In this document: positions 43,410-54,800 of the stretch, piece after piece
Layout of the letters: every line of letters starts with the position of its first letter
Numbering within the stretch: position 1 is the first letter of the stretch
Origin: Durusdinium trenchii
Taxonomy: Eukaryota > Sar > Dinophyceae > Suessiales > Symbiodiniaceae
Direction: 5' to 3'
Length of the DNA stretch: 64,000 bases
Assembly (NCBI GenBank): GCA_963970005.1
Contig: CAXAMN010006668.1
Span: 1,372,940-1,436,939, forward strand
Notes under the pieces: model-generated
What the model saw: the letters and a program-made list of their open reading frames with translations, nothing else
Database searches by the model: none
Told to the model about the DNA's origin: nothing
Made by a program: the position numbers and the translations under genes

Positions 43410-43783
43410 GTATTACATGCAATTCATTGTCCTATAGCTAGTGTTTTTGGTTTGAACATGTTTGAACATATTTGAAACATTTTGAAACACATATCAGGAG
43501 CTTTGAAACTCCTAAGATTAAGAACATGCTCTTTGGACACCTGGTAAACTGAAAGTGGGCATGGACTTAAAAACCCTGGTCCAGTCCTTTCATATCAAAA
43601 GTGTGGGAGTGTTTGGGTTGAATCCTCCCAAAGCACATGTCTTGTATAGTGACAGTGACAGTCCAATCTTTCAAGTGACGTCGCTTTGGCGCACGCATTG
43701 TTCAACTTTTGTCAGTCACCAAAGCTTTTAGGCGAACCTCCAGTGTGGACACACCCTTCCCACGTTGACCCGCTCCAGCTCAG

Positions 43784-43875
43784 GTGTGGCCACGAAGATT
43801 ACTGGCAAGCAGAGCGTTCACTTCACCAATGAGGCCATGGGGCCTTTGAGTCCGATGACGTTTCGGATGGATTTG
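43784..43875 (+). CDS. Host exon, hypothetical
   Basis: Between AGCTCAG and GTTCCA. Reads VATKITGKQSVHFTNEAM, then GPLSPMTFRMDL. Short but protein-like with acceptable borders. Confidence 0.42.
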
Positions 43876-44692
43876 GTTCCAAGTTCTCTCGAATTTGGTG
43901 TTTGAAACAGTCCCGGGCTGCAATAGTCTATCCGAGTCTCCAATGGAAGCCCACGCAAGAACAGCAGGAAGGTGACCCCAGGTCGAAAGTGCTAGGCGAC
44001 TGGGCGACAGGCTTGTCAAGTGGGGATTCCTGATGTTTCAACAGTCTGATGGAGTCGGGTTGGTCCAGCAGGCCGTCATTTTCTGGATGAGGAGACGGTT
44101 CTGTGGCACTTGAAAAAAGCGCTTTCCAAAGATGCTGATGGACGAGCTGTGTGTTCCTTCTATTCCTTCGCTTCTGGGAACCCTCCCCTCCTTGCAGTGG
44201 CACGGTGCCGCTCCGAAGGTGTCGAGACGATAGGAAAAGACCCACGATCCGAAGGGTCCGAAGGGTCCTTGGATCGCCGTGAAAAGAGGGCCTTTTTCTT
44301 TCCACGAAGCTTTTCTATTTAAATCTATTTCCATTTCTATGTTAGTGAATCGGAGTGTACCATCTTCTGCCATGGTTGAGAGTTGAGACCGATCACGATG
44401 TCGAGACAAAGAGATTCGCATAGAGTGGCTGCCTTTGCGGTACATCCAAGGAAACCCACTTGTTCTCCGGAAAATTGTGGGTCAAAGACCCAGAGAAGAC
44501 CAACGCGTTGCTTGTTTTAGTCATTTCCCTTCCATTAGAATATAGAGGCCATCACTTTTTCACATCACCTCACAGTTTGGTTCGCTTTATGATTTTTTCT
44601 TATGTCTATTTCATGCATGTTCGTTTGCTCCAGGCCCTACTTTCAACCTGATCTTGGGGCAGTCTCTAGGGTACAGCAAGGAGCCCTAAGAG

Positions 44693-44843
44693 GCCATGGA
44701 TTCGACTCCCCTCGGTGGGGCGATCGCCGTTTGGGCGCAACCGGGCGCGGGTCTGTCCGACGGCGCAGGTCATGGCCGAAGCTTCACTGCTCGTCATGAC
44801 GCTCTTGAGTTCGAAACCGAAGGATGAGTGGAGAAGAGAACGG
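44693..44843 (+). CDS. Host exon, hypothetical
   Basis: Between CTAAGAG and GTTGGA. Reads PWIRLPSVGRSPFGRNRA, RVCPTAQVMAEASLLVMT, then LLSSKPKDEWRRER. Clean borders and good composition. Other frames are open over part of it. Product unknown. Confidence 0.5.
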
Positions 44844-46310
44844 GTTGGAAGACGACGGTCGGCGTGAACAGGAGTAGTTCGTTCCAAACACCGATTTCCC
44901 TTCCAAGAATGCATTTTCGTTACTGATCCTTCAAACACCCTCCAAGTATAAGCAAATGCACCCAGGAGTGCCACGAGAGGGTTTGGTGGATCCATCCTGT
45001 TTGTGGGGGTTACACCATGTTTATATAATCAGCCCACACTTGCGAACAAGCATCTCTTTGTTTCTGAACTGCACCTTGCTTTTTTTTTGTGCGTTGGGAG
45101 ACGTTTGGCCCCGCGTTGTTGATCTACACTTAGCTGAGATTCATTTCCTCATGAGTTGCCTCTTGACTCGTAGTAGTCTTAACCTTCAAAACATGTTGAT
45201 CTGTGATTGAGGTCAAGGTGTTGGACAAGCAGGTCTAGGATCACTGCGATCAACTGCTCAGGTTCTTGTATGACATTCGGCTCTCTAAGCAGAGTATGAT
45301 CATGTATGATCTGATTTTTCCGCTCCCACAAGACTGACAAGACAAAAAGCAGTAAAAGAGGTTGGACGACTGACCTGCTGAGTTTCAATTGCCACTCTGA
45401 CGACTGGTGGCAGCTCTCACCCCGCCAAGCCGTCTGGGTTCCCAGGCCACAACTTTCACCTGAGCTGTGAGCATCCCAAGTTCGGAGCACCCAGTGACTC
45501 ACAGGGTCGAGGCAAATAGGTCGTGCTGGGTCATGCTGACATATGCTGACTCATCCTGGTTTTGCTTATGGGTGAATCCCCCAGAACTGGGGAAGATGCG
45601 GTGTTTTTGCTTGGCTTCCTGGATATCAAATCCAAGAACAAGGCCTGAGGGCCCAAGAATCCTGGAGGATTTTGGAGGTCTCCCAGGTGGGTCAAAGCAG
45701 GGGATTTTCAGGCCCCTCGGCCACTGTCGGCCGGCGACTGTTGCTTCAGACTACGGTGGATGATAAGATAGTCCACTTGGGAGATGTTGAAAGGGCACAT
45801 CAGCTTCTGCTGATTTGGTGGTGCACCTCTGTCCGAAGCCAGGCACTTGTTTCGAGCCGATCCGATGCACCCAGTGATGCACCCCTGTCCGAAGCCTGGC
45901 TGTTTAGTGGCCCTGAGCACAAGCCACGTAGTGGCCATTTGGTGAGCTCTGGGCTCTGAGCACATGGAGCAAATTGGAGAGTTTGCACCATAATTCATGC
46001 AGTTGAACGACTTGGCTGCTCGTTACTGTAATGCTTGTGATGAAGGAAGCAAACGTTACAGTTGTCCACGTTTGTCTTTCACAGGAGGAGCTCAGACAAG
46101 CTATTATCACCTTTGGATGACGAGACCTAACCGTAATGAGCTCTAGTTGTGGCGAGGCCACAAAAAACTGTCGACTTTCTATCCGTGGATAGACACCCCA
46201 AAGGGTTTCCGGAGTCCTTTCGTTATGGAGCCATAAGTTATGGAGTATGGTATGTGCAGTGATGTACCGTACATGTAAAAAAGGCATGTTGACTAGGTCT
46301 CTTGGTTTAT
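44844..46310. other. Stretch without a firm gene before retroelement 2
   Basis: A protein-like + frame at about 45700-45900 (VERAHQLLLIWWCTSVRS) might be an exon, but it overlaps a partial tandem duplication of tgcacc(t/c)ctgtccgaagcc. Nothing else is supported. Confidence 0.3.
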
Positions 46311-46385
46311 CATGGAAGTGGAGCAAACCTATCCAGAGAAAAGTGGGCAAATCCAGCAAGGAGCCTTCTACTTCCATATCATTCC
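46311..46385. repeat. Hairpin repeat family, copy 3
   Basis: Begins catggaagtgga and ends ttctacttccatatcattcc, aligning end to end with the repeat at 19127-19223. It ends six bases before the target duplication of retroelement 2. Confidence 0.65.
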
Positions 46386-46390
46386 AAAGT

Positions 46391-46395
46391 GATTT
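46391..46395 (+). other. Target-site duplication of retroelement 2, left
   Basis: GATTT directly before the 5' LTR, repeated at 63824-63828. Confidence 0.9.
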
Positions 46396-46556
46396 TGTCA
46401 ATAGGGATGAGGTCCCAGTATAGTTGCTATATAGGTACATGCCATATACCATTTTGGCTCAAGTGCCCAACCAGGTAAAAAGGAGCTTTAGCGCGCGAGC
46501 TTCATGTTGAACTAAGGGCTAGAACGGGGCCAGGGCACACTTTCCATCCGTTCGCA
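46396..46556 (+). repeat. 5' LTR of retroelement 2, carrying a spliced-leader-like sequence
   Basis: 161 bp, TGTCAATAGG to CCGTTCGCA. Positions 46449-46463 are CCATTTTGGCTCAAG, the last 15 bases of the dinoflagellate spliced leader. The bases before it (CCATATA) resemble the leader's CCGTAG with small changes. Identical to the 3' LTR except for one T/C within this very motif. Confidence 0.93.
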
Positions 46557-46575
46557 GGTTATCAGCCGTATCCAG
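46557..46575 (+). promoter_or_regulatory. Putative primer-binding site of retroelement 2
   Basis: GGTTATCAGCCGTATCC follows the LTR. Its reverse complement contains GGCTGATAACC, which looks like an anticodon loop (anticodon GAT). It differs from the element 1 site at one base within GGTTAT.AGCC. It may use a different tRNA, or a Met tRNA with mismatches. A plant-type iMet 3'-end site (TGGTATCAGAGC) is a poorer fit. Confidence 0.4.
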
Positions 46576-46910
46576 ACTCTTTTGAGCTGGGTACGAGCTA
46601 CGGCCTTACACAACACCATCTAAACGCACACGCATCGGATAGATCAGTTACCCTCAGTCACTGAAGATGGACCAATCCGACGCCAGCACTGCATCCTTTG
46701 GAGCAGCTGCTGCGGCCGCAGATCGGATGAGTGCATCCCACAACTCTAGTCCAGGTACGATCGAAGCGGAGACTCTGACAGTGGTGAGAGAAGCTGCGAC
46801 AGGTAGAGCACGAAGTCGTTCCCCGTCAGCGCACTCGACACCACCGGGGGGGGACACCGAGATCAGGCCACAGCCCTAGGGAGACAAGGAGGAGAACTGA
46901 CACCGGAGCT

Positions 46911-49900
46911 GTGAGAGTGCTAGCATTGGAGGATGGATCAACTGTACCAGTTCCGTCGGACAGCGAAGCTGGAGATGGAGCAAGGGCAAGCACTGACAAC
47001 CTACAACTAGCACGGGCCGATGGAGACCTCAATGCGAAGTATGCACAACTACTTGCCGAAGTGCATATGTTGAACCACCAAAACGCATGGATGGTCGAAT
47101 GTGAGCAGAGGCAGAACCAGACTATACAACACGAGACCGAAGTCCACGAAGTAGTGATGGCACACCTCGAAGAATGTTATGTCGAAGGATATGGAAATCA
47201 ACGAAGAATCAACCAACTTACCGAGTCCAGAGACTGTTTGCTCTCAGCAGCACACGACCTACAATATCAGATGGATACTGATCGTGTGGCAATGCGGGAT
47301 CGTCTCACCCAGTTAGGGGAGTACGCTGATCGCAACAGCGCAGAGATGGTTAGTCAAGTTGTGAACATCGGCACGGAAGAGATCCAGGCTGTATCGGCGG
47401 AAAGAGATCGAGCCGTAACCGAGCTCATGACTGCGGTCGCAGATGCTGAGAACATTAGGGATCTGTATAGACAGGAGTTAGTTGGACTACAAAGGCAGAG
47501 TTCCAGGAACAAGCACGAATATGCTGAGGAGATGAAGATGAAGGAAGCAATGTATGCAAGCAAGATCAAATGGTTATCAGAAGAGAATGAGGAGCTCAAC
47601 AACCGATCTTATAATCAGGACAATTTCATCATGACCATCAGAGAGCAATTGAAGAGGGCGAACGAGGAGTTGACACAGGCGAAGATTCAAGGATCCGGTC
47701 GACAGTCTCAACCATCCAACGCCGAACTCAAGAAAGCCGAGGTCAAGGTGAACATGTTGGAAGAGGACATTCTACGTAAAGAGAGGATGCTGAAACGTCT
47801 TCAGGAAGAATTGATCGAATCAAGTGCAAGTGAAGCACAACTGAAGGTCGCACTGGAGTTGAAACCACCAGACATGGGGTCACAGCCCAACGTGGAGAAC
47901 GAGATGATGACCAAGCTTAGAGCGGAACTTGGACGTACCGAAAAGTCATTAAGGTCCGAGGAGAAAGAGGCAATGGAGTACTACGAAGGTATGATGCAGA
48001 ACCAACAGGACATGATGGAATTCGAAGCGCATGCAGCACGGCTCAGAGATGAGAGGAATAAGTACCGGAGGAGGTACGAAGAGGAGCGCTTGAATGCTGA
48101 GAATGCAGCTGCAACCGAACATGGTGCCGCATCATCCTCTAGCTCGGGTGGCTCCAAGATATCTCGGAAGGAACACGAGAAAATCAACATCCCTGCATGG
48201 CCCAAGATACACGACCTGGAGGTTTGGAAATCTCAGGTTGTAGCGGCAGTCGTGACAGCATCGGGCGACGAAAGACAAGAAGATTGGATACAATGGCTCT
48301 CGGATGCCTTCAGATCACCATATGACCCATTTCTGCTCGAGACATCAGGCGATGCAAGATTCGCTAGCATAGATGCTAAGCTAGGTATCACCCTGCACAC
48401 GATTATCCACGCAGCAGGTGAGAGATCGCATGACGTACAACTCAAGGTGAGGCAGATGATGCAGAGACGTGCGAGAGGTACAACTCCTGGAATGGTCAAG
48501 GGACGAGAAATGTTAGCGTTGATCGTAGATAGCTTCCGGAGTGCCGACAACGTCGATGTGATGTATGCATCCAAACACCTATTCGATCTAAAGTTCCCTG
48601 GAGATAATCAACTATCCAGATTCCTTGGACAGTGGGATGAGATCATATCAGGTATGGATGCGGATGACATGCTTCCTGACAAAGCACTCCGCAACCTGCT
48701 TTGGGACAAGATTAAAGATTCCAAAGTTATGGCGTTAGACTTGTCCGTGTACGACAACATGTTGGATAAGGATCCGGATAAGACCTATCAGAAGTTACGG
48801 GAGATCATGGCGAAGTGGATACGGAAATCAATCGAGACCACAAATAAGAAAGAAAGGGAAAAGGCTTTTGGGAACCTCGTGAAAGCCACACCAGCGGCGG
48901 AGAAGAAGGACCCTAAGGCGAAACCCAAGAATATCAAGGCCGATCCACCGAAGGATGCCGCTCCAGTACTTCCTCAGACTAATCCGAAGGACCACAACAA
49001 GAAGGACAAGAAGCAGGATCGTGGAAGATCAACCACGAAGAGCCCAAAGGGGGATCGTGGCAGGTCAACGACTCCAGCAGATACGTCCAAGATAGGATGC
49101 GCCTTCCACTTCCATGGGAAAAACGGATGTTCTAGAGGAGACAAATGCAAGTTTAGTCACCAAGAGAAGCACAAAAGTTCTGCTAAGAAACCAGAAAGCC
49201 TCAAGGGTGACAGATCAAAGAGTCCTGGTGGTAGGAGCACTAGCCCTAAGCCAATGAAGGATCAGGTCTGTTGGAATTGGCAGAAGGGATCGTGCAAGTT
49301 CGGGGACAAATGTCGACGCCAGCATCACGCTGCTCCTGCTACAAAACAAGAGGCTAAAGGCAAGGCCAAGCCCAAACCGGCCGCGCCAGCCTTCATGCTT
49401 TGCGGAGACATCGAGAGTGATGACGAGGACGCGCGACCCGCACTTCCCAACGTACAACAAGGTAAACTGGCGCTTCGCTTTAAAGTCAGATTCGACGATC
49501 GGGCGAGTGTGACCACGTTTACATGTGATCCTGGTAACGAGCTAAATACCCGTCCTCTCAGGAAGAAGAAGGATGAGGTGCAGATGGTGGATACCGAGCT
49601 CATTTCGTCGTTGAGAGCCCTCAGAGTGAACAATATAGCTGCACGAGTAGCACATGCCAAAGGTAAGATGATGGAGCTATACTCTGCTGAACACATTGCC
49701 AAGGCATGGATACAAACCACTCAAGATGAAGGAATTGAGGTGAACGTCGACCTGTCTGACTTCAACACCAGCGAGGTAGTAAGGAAGGATTCTGTCAATC
49801 ACACGATACCAGGAGATACGATGTTCATGGCAGTGGAGAGGTATGATGGACCACCGATACGCTTCATCATGGACACGGGATGTGGACACGACTTGATCTC

Positions 49901-51839
49901 AAGGGAGAAAGTCAACGCCATGGGCCTTACCACCAAGGAAGGACCCAAATCCGTGAGCTTCATGACAGCGAATGGTGTAACCAGTACATCAGAGATGGTG
50001 GACATCAATGTGGACGAACTACCCATGATGTCTGAGGCACACGTGTTGGAGAGCACACCCTCAGTCTTTTCCATCGGGAAACGGTGCATGGAACAAGGGT
50101 ATTCATTCATATGGCCAGCAAATCAGTTGCCATACCTCATAGACCAGAACGCGAACAAGATTCCGCTATCGGTGCATGACAACATACCCTACATCAAGGT
50201 GAATGATGATGACGGGAGATGTTTACCAAGACCAGACGGCTTGGCTACGATACTTCATCGCATACTGTCAGGGGTGGGACATGAAGACGAGGCCACAGCA
50301 GGTCAGGAGACACAACAAGAGGAACCTCCGCCCAAGAGACCACGGAGACGGAGGAGAAAGAAGAAAGATAACCAGAGGGATCGAGATGGTGAATCCGATA
50401 TCAATCCAGCGGTTGCAGGCGTCGAAGGAGGACCAGAGAAACACGGTGATGATAGGTATTCTCCTGAAGAGGAACATGACGGAGAAGACCCGAGAATCGA
50501 TCGTGATCGCGAAGGTCAACCTGAAGAAACCGAAGACGACGAACATGGAGGTGATGCGGATTCTGAACGAGAGGAGAGTGACATTGGTGAAGATGAAGAA
50601 GGATTATTGGAAGTCGATGTGGTTGATGGGGAAGCCAGACTATCAAAACCAGGAGTGCTGAAGAATGAGGCGAAATCCATATTGCACCTGATGACGCACC
50701 GATACAAGAACCCATACTGCAAGTCATGTGTGAGAGCAAAGATGAAGCACTACAAGACTAGCAAGGGAGCTTTCAAACGGAAATTGAAGGCATTCGGTGA
50801 CCTTATCACCTTCGATCTCATGAACACGCAGAAGATGGCGAGAGATGGGATCATGCCGGATAAAGATGTATTGGTGATTCGAGATCGGTTCACTGGTGTG
50901 ATATGGGGCTATCCTTTGAAAGCAAGCAATAGTGACGAAGTGGTGCAGGCGATGAAGCACTATATCGGTAAGAGAAAGGTCACCAACGCTTACTCGGACG
51001 ATGCGCCGCAGTTTGAAGCAGCACTCAAGGAACTCCGGATTCCACTAGACCAGTCACTTCCAGGACATCCCCAGAACAATTCACTCGCCGAGAGGAACAA
51101 TCAGTTCATGATGCTTACTACATCGACATGCTTGCTAGAAGCGGGACTACCACCATGTTTTTGGCCATTTGCAGTGGAATGCGTAAGCCACTTGTTGAAC
51201 ATCGAGAAGTTGAGCGATGGCAGCAGTGCATGGTTGAAGTTGCACAAGAGCGAATTCCCAGGCATGGTGATACCACTCGGGGCGAAGGTGTTCTTCAAAC
51301 CTAGTGATGCGAGAGAAAGGGACCAGGATCACAAGTTCGACCCCAAGAGTATACCTGGCATCTTCGCAGGGTACGTTATAGGGACCGGGATGAACTGGTC
51401 GAGGAAATACAAAGTATGGGCTATAAGCGATTTCGCTCAACAGAATCTAGGTTATGATGCCGAAAAACCGTTGAGGAAATTGATTACTCCTCACATCACC
51501 GAGAAGATCTTCCAAGACGACGGAATAGAATTCCCTTTGAAGAAAGAGTACGAGAGGTTGAACAGCACTCTCGAAGGGATGAAAGTCCTGAAGGAGAGGG
51601 CTGGTTCTCCTGATGCACCTACCAATCCCGAGTTACCCGATCCCGACGACAGCGACGATCAAGGCGATGACGACGATGCCCCTGATCCACCAGACGGGGA
51701 TCTGAAGTCAAGAGCTAGCGAGATTGACGCGATCGAGGATGAGAAAACGGAGGAGATCGCAGAGAAGAAGAAAGAGGACTACTCCGGTCCCGATCACTAC
51801 TCCGTTGGGGGGGGCCAGGTGATAACATCGTTTACCTGA
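46911..51839 (+). CDS. Gag-protease-integrase frame of retroelement 2
   Basis: 1,642 codons; the start is not assigned. By residue from 46911: long Glu/Gln-rich coiled-coil region about 35-400; gag-like core about 420-640; two CCCH zinc fingers at 730-750 (CAFHFHGKNGCSRGDKCKF) and 787-806 (CWNWQKGSCKFGDKCRRQH); aspartic protease DTG at 988-990; acidic linker; zinc CxxC 1270-1273; integrase D1302 (ITFDLMN), D1363 (YSDDAPQF) and E1394 (NNSLAERNN); then an acidic tail. Two CCCH fingers replace the usual CCHC knuckle in gag. Confidence 0.9.
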   Translation: MRVLALEDGSTVPVPSDSEAGDGARASTDNLQLARADGDLNAKYAQLLAEVHMLNHQNAWMVECEQRQNQTIQHETEVHEVVMAHLEECYVEGYGNQRRINQLTESRDCLLSAAHDLQYQMDTDRVAMRDRLTQLGEYADRNSAEMVSQVVNIGTEEIQAVSAERDRAVTELMTAVADAENIRDLYRQELVGLQRQSSRNKHEYAEEMKMKEAMYASKIKWLSEENEELNNRSYNQDNFIMTIREQLKRANEELTQAKIQGSGRQSQPSNAELKKAEVKVNMLEEDILRKERMLKRLQEELIESSASEAQLKVALELKPPDMGSQPNVENEMMTKLRAELGRTEKSLRSEEKEAMEYYEGMMQNQQDMMEFEAHAARLRDERNKYRRRYEEERLNAENAAATEHGAASSSSSGGSKISRKEHEKINIPAWPKIHDLEVWKSQVVAAVVTASGDERQEDWIQWLSDAFRSPYDPFLLETSGDARFASIDAKLGITLHTIIHAAGERSHDVQLKVRQMMQRRARGTTPGMVKGREMLALIVDSFRSADNVDVMYASKHLFDLKFPGDNQLSRFLGQWDEIISGMDADDMLPDKALRNLLWDKIKDSKVMALDLSVYDNMLDKDPDKTYQKLREIMAKWIRKSIETTNKKEREKAFGNLVKATPAAEKKDPKAKPKNIKADPPKDAAPVLPQTNPKDHNKKDKKQDRGRSTTKSPKGDRGRSTTPADTSKIGCAFHFHGKNGCSRGDKCKFSHQEKHKSSAKKPESLKGDRSKSPGGRSTSPKPMKDQVCWNWQKGSCKFGDKCRRQHHAAPATKQEAKGKAKPKPAAPAFMLCGDIESDDEDARPALPNVQQGKLALRFKVRFDDRASVTTFTCDPGNELNTRPLRKKKDEVQMVDTELISSLRALRVNNIAARVAHAKGKMMELYSAEHIAKAWIQTTQDEGIEVNVDLSDFNTSEVVRKDSVNHTIPGDTMFMAVERYDGPPIRFIMDTGCGHDLISREKVNAMGLTTKEGPKSVSFMTANGVTSTSEMVDINVDELPMMSEAHVLESTPSVFSIGKRCMEQGYSFIWPANQLPYLIDQNANKIPLSVHDNIPYIKVNDDDGRCLPRPDGLATILHRILSGVGHEDEATAGQETQQEEPPPKRPRRRRRKKKDNQRDRDGESDINPAVAGVEGGPEKHGDDRYSPEEEHDGEDPRIDRDREGQPEETEDDEHGGDADSEREESDIGEDEEGLLEVDVVDGEARLSKPGVLKNEAKSILHLMTHRYKNPYCKSCVRAKMKHYKTSKGAFKRKLKAFGDLITFDLMNTQKMARDGIMPDKDVLVIRDRFTGVIWGYPLKASNSDEVVQAMKHYIGKRKVTNAYSDDAPQFEAALKELRIPLDQSLPGHPQNNSLAERNNQFMMLTTSTCLLEAGLPPCFWPFAVECVSHLLNIEKLSDGSSAWLKLHKSEFPGMVIPLGAKVFFKPSDARERDQDHKFDPKSIPGIFAGYVIGTGMNWSRKYKVWAISDFAQQNLGYDAEKPLRKLITPHITEKIFQDDGIEFPLKKEYERLNSTLEGMKVLKERAGSPDAPTNPELPDPDDSDDQGDDDDAPDPPDGDLKSRASEIDAIEDEKTEEIAEKKKEDYSGPDHYSVGGGQVITSFT

Positions 51840-51889
51840 ACAACGACGGCGAACACGTCAAGATCGCAAAGGACGGTCGTCTATATAGA

Positions 51890-54800
51890 GTGGGATCGGA
51901 TGGAAGGCGACTCTTCCACAACTCACCAAGACCCAAGGACTACCTCACGCCTGAAGAATGGCAGAAACTATCGGTGAAAGATAGAGCTATGGCCAAGAAG
52001 GCCGGAGAGCATGTAGACAGGGTCGTGGATAGATTGACGAAGAAAGCAAAAGGACTTGGGAGCAGCACGGATAAGAGGGAGGACGAAGAGCCTGACGAAC
52101 TCTTGAAGGACCTGGAAGACGTCAAGAAGGATGATGATGGAGGTAGTGAAAAGAAGGCCAAGAAAGACAAGAAGGATAAGAAAGCCAAGAAGGACAAGAA
52201 GTCCAAGAAAGAGAAGAAGTCTAAGGACAAGGAAGATGAGGGTGAAGGTGGACCAAGTTTGGCTATGCCTACTACCTTTAGGGAGTGGGATGCTGATGAT
52301 GATGAGGACCCATGGTCACCTAAATCCTTTACATCCGAGTCCACGTGTGTCCCCAGTGATGAAGAATTCCTCACCGATTGGGACGAAAGTGCCATGTGGG
52401 AGGACAGCGATGACAGTCTTTCTATGGCAGCTTGGAAAATGGAGAACGTCTACAATCCACTGAGCGGTCAGATATGTTGTTGCATCACTGGTGATCCCAT
52501 GGACAATGATATAGTTGATGAACCATTTCCGACGATGCCATGTGTAGTGCGTGATACACAACATCGCCCAAAACTTATGGGCAATAGGCTGTTCAACGCT
52601 GTGGTATCGAGACCTGTGAGCCGTGCCGAGATCCTATCCAATAAGAAGGCAATGCAATCTATGTTGGATGAATGGGGCGGACTCTGGGATGAAGAAACAT
52701 TCGACGGGTCGTGGCTGAGAGAATACGATGAGATCGTGGCAACCTCCAAGAAGAAAGGAGAAGAAGTTCACCTAGCAAGAGTACATGGAATATATGTGGA
52801 AAAGAACTACCAACTGCCTGACGATGACCCGAAGAGGAAGTTCAAAGGGCGAGGAGTTCTGCTCGGAGATCAAGTGAAGAACCAGAACTTCGAGGCAGCG
52901 CTGTTCCAAGATCTTGGGAACTCTCCAGCTACATTCGAAGCTGCTCGATGGGCCGATTTCTACGGTTGCCTGGAAGGTAATGATGTGCAGATGGCAGATG
53001 CCATTCGAGCATATATCCAAGCATTATTGGGCGGTGTACCGTGTTGGGCTGAACTCCCATGGGAAGCGTGGCCCAAGCACTTGCAAGAGGAGATCACCAG
53101 AAGGGGTCTCAAACGCCCTATGTGTCGTGTGAACAAAGCATTATACGGACATCCAGACTCTGGAACGATGTGGGAGCGACATTGCGACGAATCAGTACGT
53201 GCATTGGAGTTCAAACCCGTCGGACCAGAATGGCCGTCGATGTATTACCACGAAAAGCTGGATTTGCTGTTAGTGATATATGTGGACGACTTGAAGTTGG
53301 CAGGGCCCAAGGAGAACTTGAAGAAAGGATGGGACCTACTCCGATCCAAGCTGCGCATTGAACCGGAAACCGAGGTCGGATTGTATTTAGGATGTGTTCT
53401 GTCGAAAGGCGAAGATAAATTGGCCGATGGTTCCAAAGTCACTACAATGACATATGATATGAGCGCTCTGCTCAAAATGAGTGTGGTCAAATACCTCGAC
53501 ATAGTAGGTAAGGACACAATATTGAAGAACGTTGCAACACCGATGTTACCGGATGTCACAAAGGATCATCCATCGAGAGCACCATGCAGTACCCAAAAGG
53601 GACTCGCTGTCACATGCACATGGTGTGGTACTTGCTTCTCGCCTGACCAGGCCGCTTCCAAGGCCAGGTCAACAGACGATGACGTCAAGTCTGATACGAA
53701 GGAGCAACCTCGTGGTACCCTAGCACCTCATGCTGCTAGTCTCCTAATGAAACTGTTGTACGCTGCTAGAATAGCGCGTTTCGACCTGTTACGAGCCATC
53801 AATGTGCTGGCTCGCAATGTGACAACATGGACAGTTGCCGACGATGCTAAGTTGCACCACCTGATGTGTTACGTGCATCATTCAGCCGATCAGAAAATGA
53901 TAGGTTGGGTCGGTGACTCCAAAACAGACCTGTCGTTAGCCCTATTCGCAGATGCGGACTACGCAGGATGTGGTCAATCGTTGAAGTCGACTTCCGGTGC
54001 CCACATGCATGTCCAAGGCAAACGAACTCGTTTCCCGTTGGCAGGAGGTAGCAAACGCCAAGGGTGCGTTAGCCACTCCACCCCGGAGGCTGAGATTGTC
54101 GCGGCGGATTACGCATTGAGGACACTTGGAATCCCGAGCATCAGTGCGTGGGAGACTTTGATGAGGACGCCACCACGAATAGTCTTTTACGACGATAATC
54201 AAGCAATGATCAATGTTATGCGGAGTGGGAGAAACCCCACGATGCGTCACATGGAGCGAACTCATGGTATTTCCATCACTTGGTTGTACGAGATGTTCAA
54301 GCGTGACTATCTATTGCTCGTATATGAGGTTACTGCCCGTATGGCTGCCGATATCCACACTAAAGGGTTCGATGATGCCAACTCATGGAGACATGCGTGC
54401 ATGCTGATCAATATATTGAGCCACGATGGTCTGCGCAGCCAAGCATTGCTCGACTTGATGAAGCCAACTCACGACGGGTTGTCTTACGCCAAGCAGCTCC
54501 AGAAAGACCGTCACAGTAAGGTACCAACATATCCTTACACCACCATTCCGGTTGTCCCGCCACAGCTGTATCAGCCTGGACTTTCGAGCAAAGAGGGACT
54601 GCAAGAGATCCCTGGATGCGACCCCTATGTTATGGTTCGTACACCCAAGCTGTACAGGCTGCGCCCACCACGGGCTCCCCCTGATATGGCTTACCTTCGC
54701 AGCACTTGGATCCTGCAGGACGCGCAATGGCAACAGATCGAGGACAAGGTTGACCCTAACTTAGAACCCGTTCGGTTTGACCGCTGGGTCGAACGTGCGT

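Noticed and set aside
44680-44725. Possible tRNA T-arm (GGATTCGACTCC)
   Set aside because: The bases on either side of the loop do not pair as a T stem and no anticodon arm fits. The block reads better as an exon.
45904-46452. 182-codon open frame on the - strand
   Set aside because: It runs across the LTR border and the hairpin repeat and has no known motif. Most likely a chance frame.
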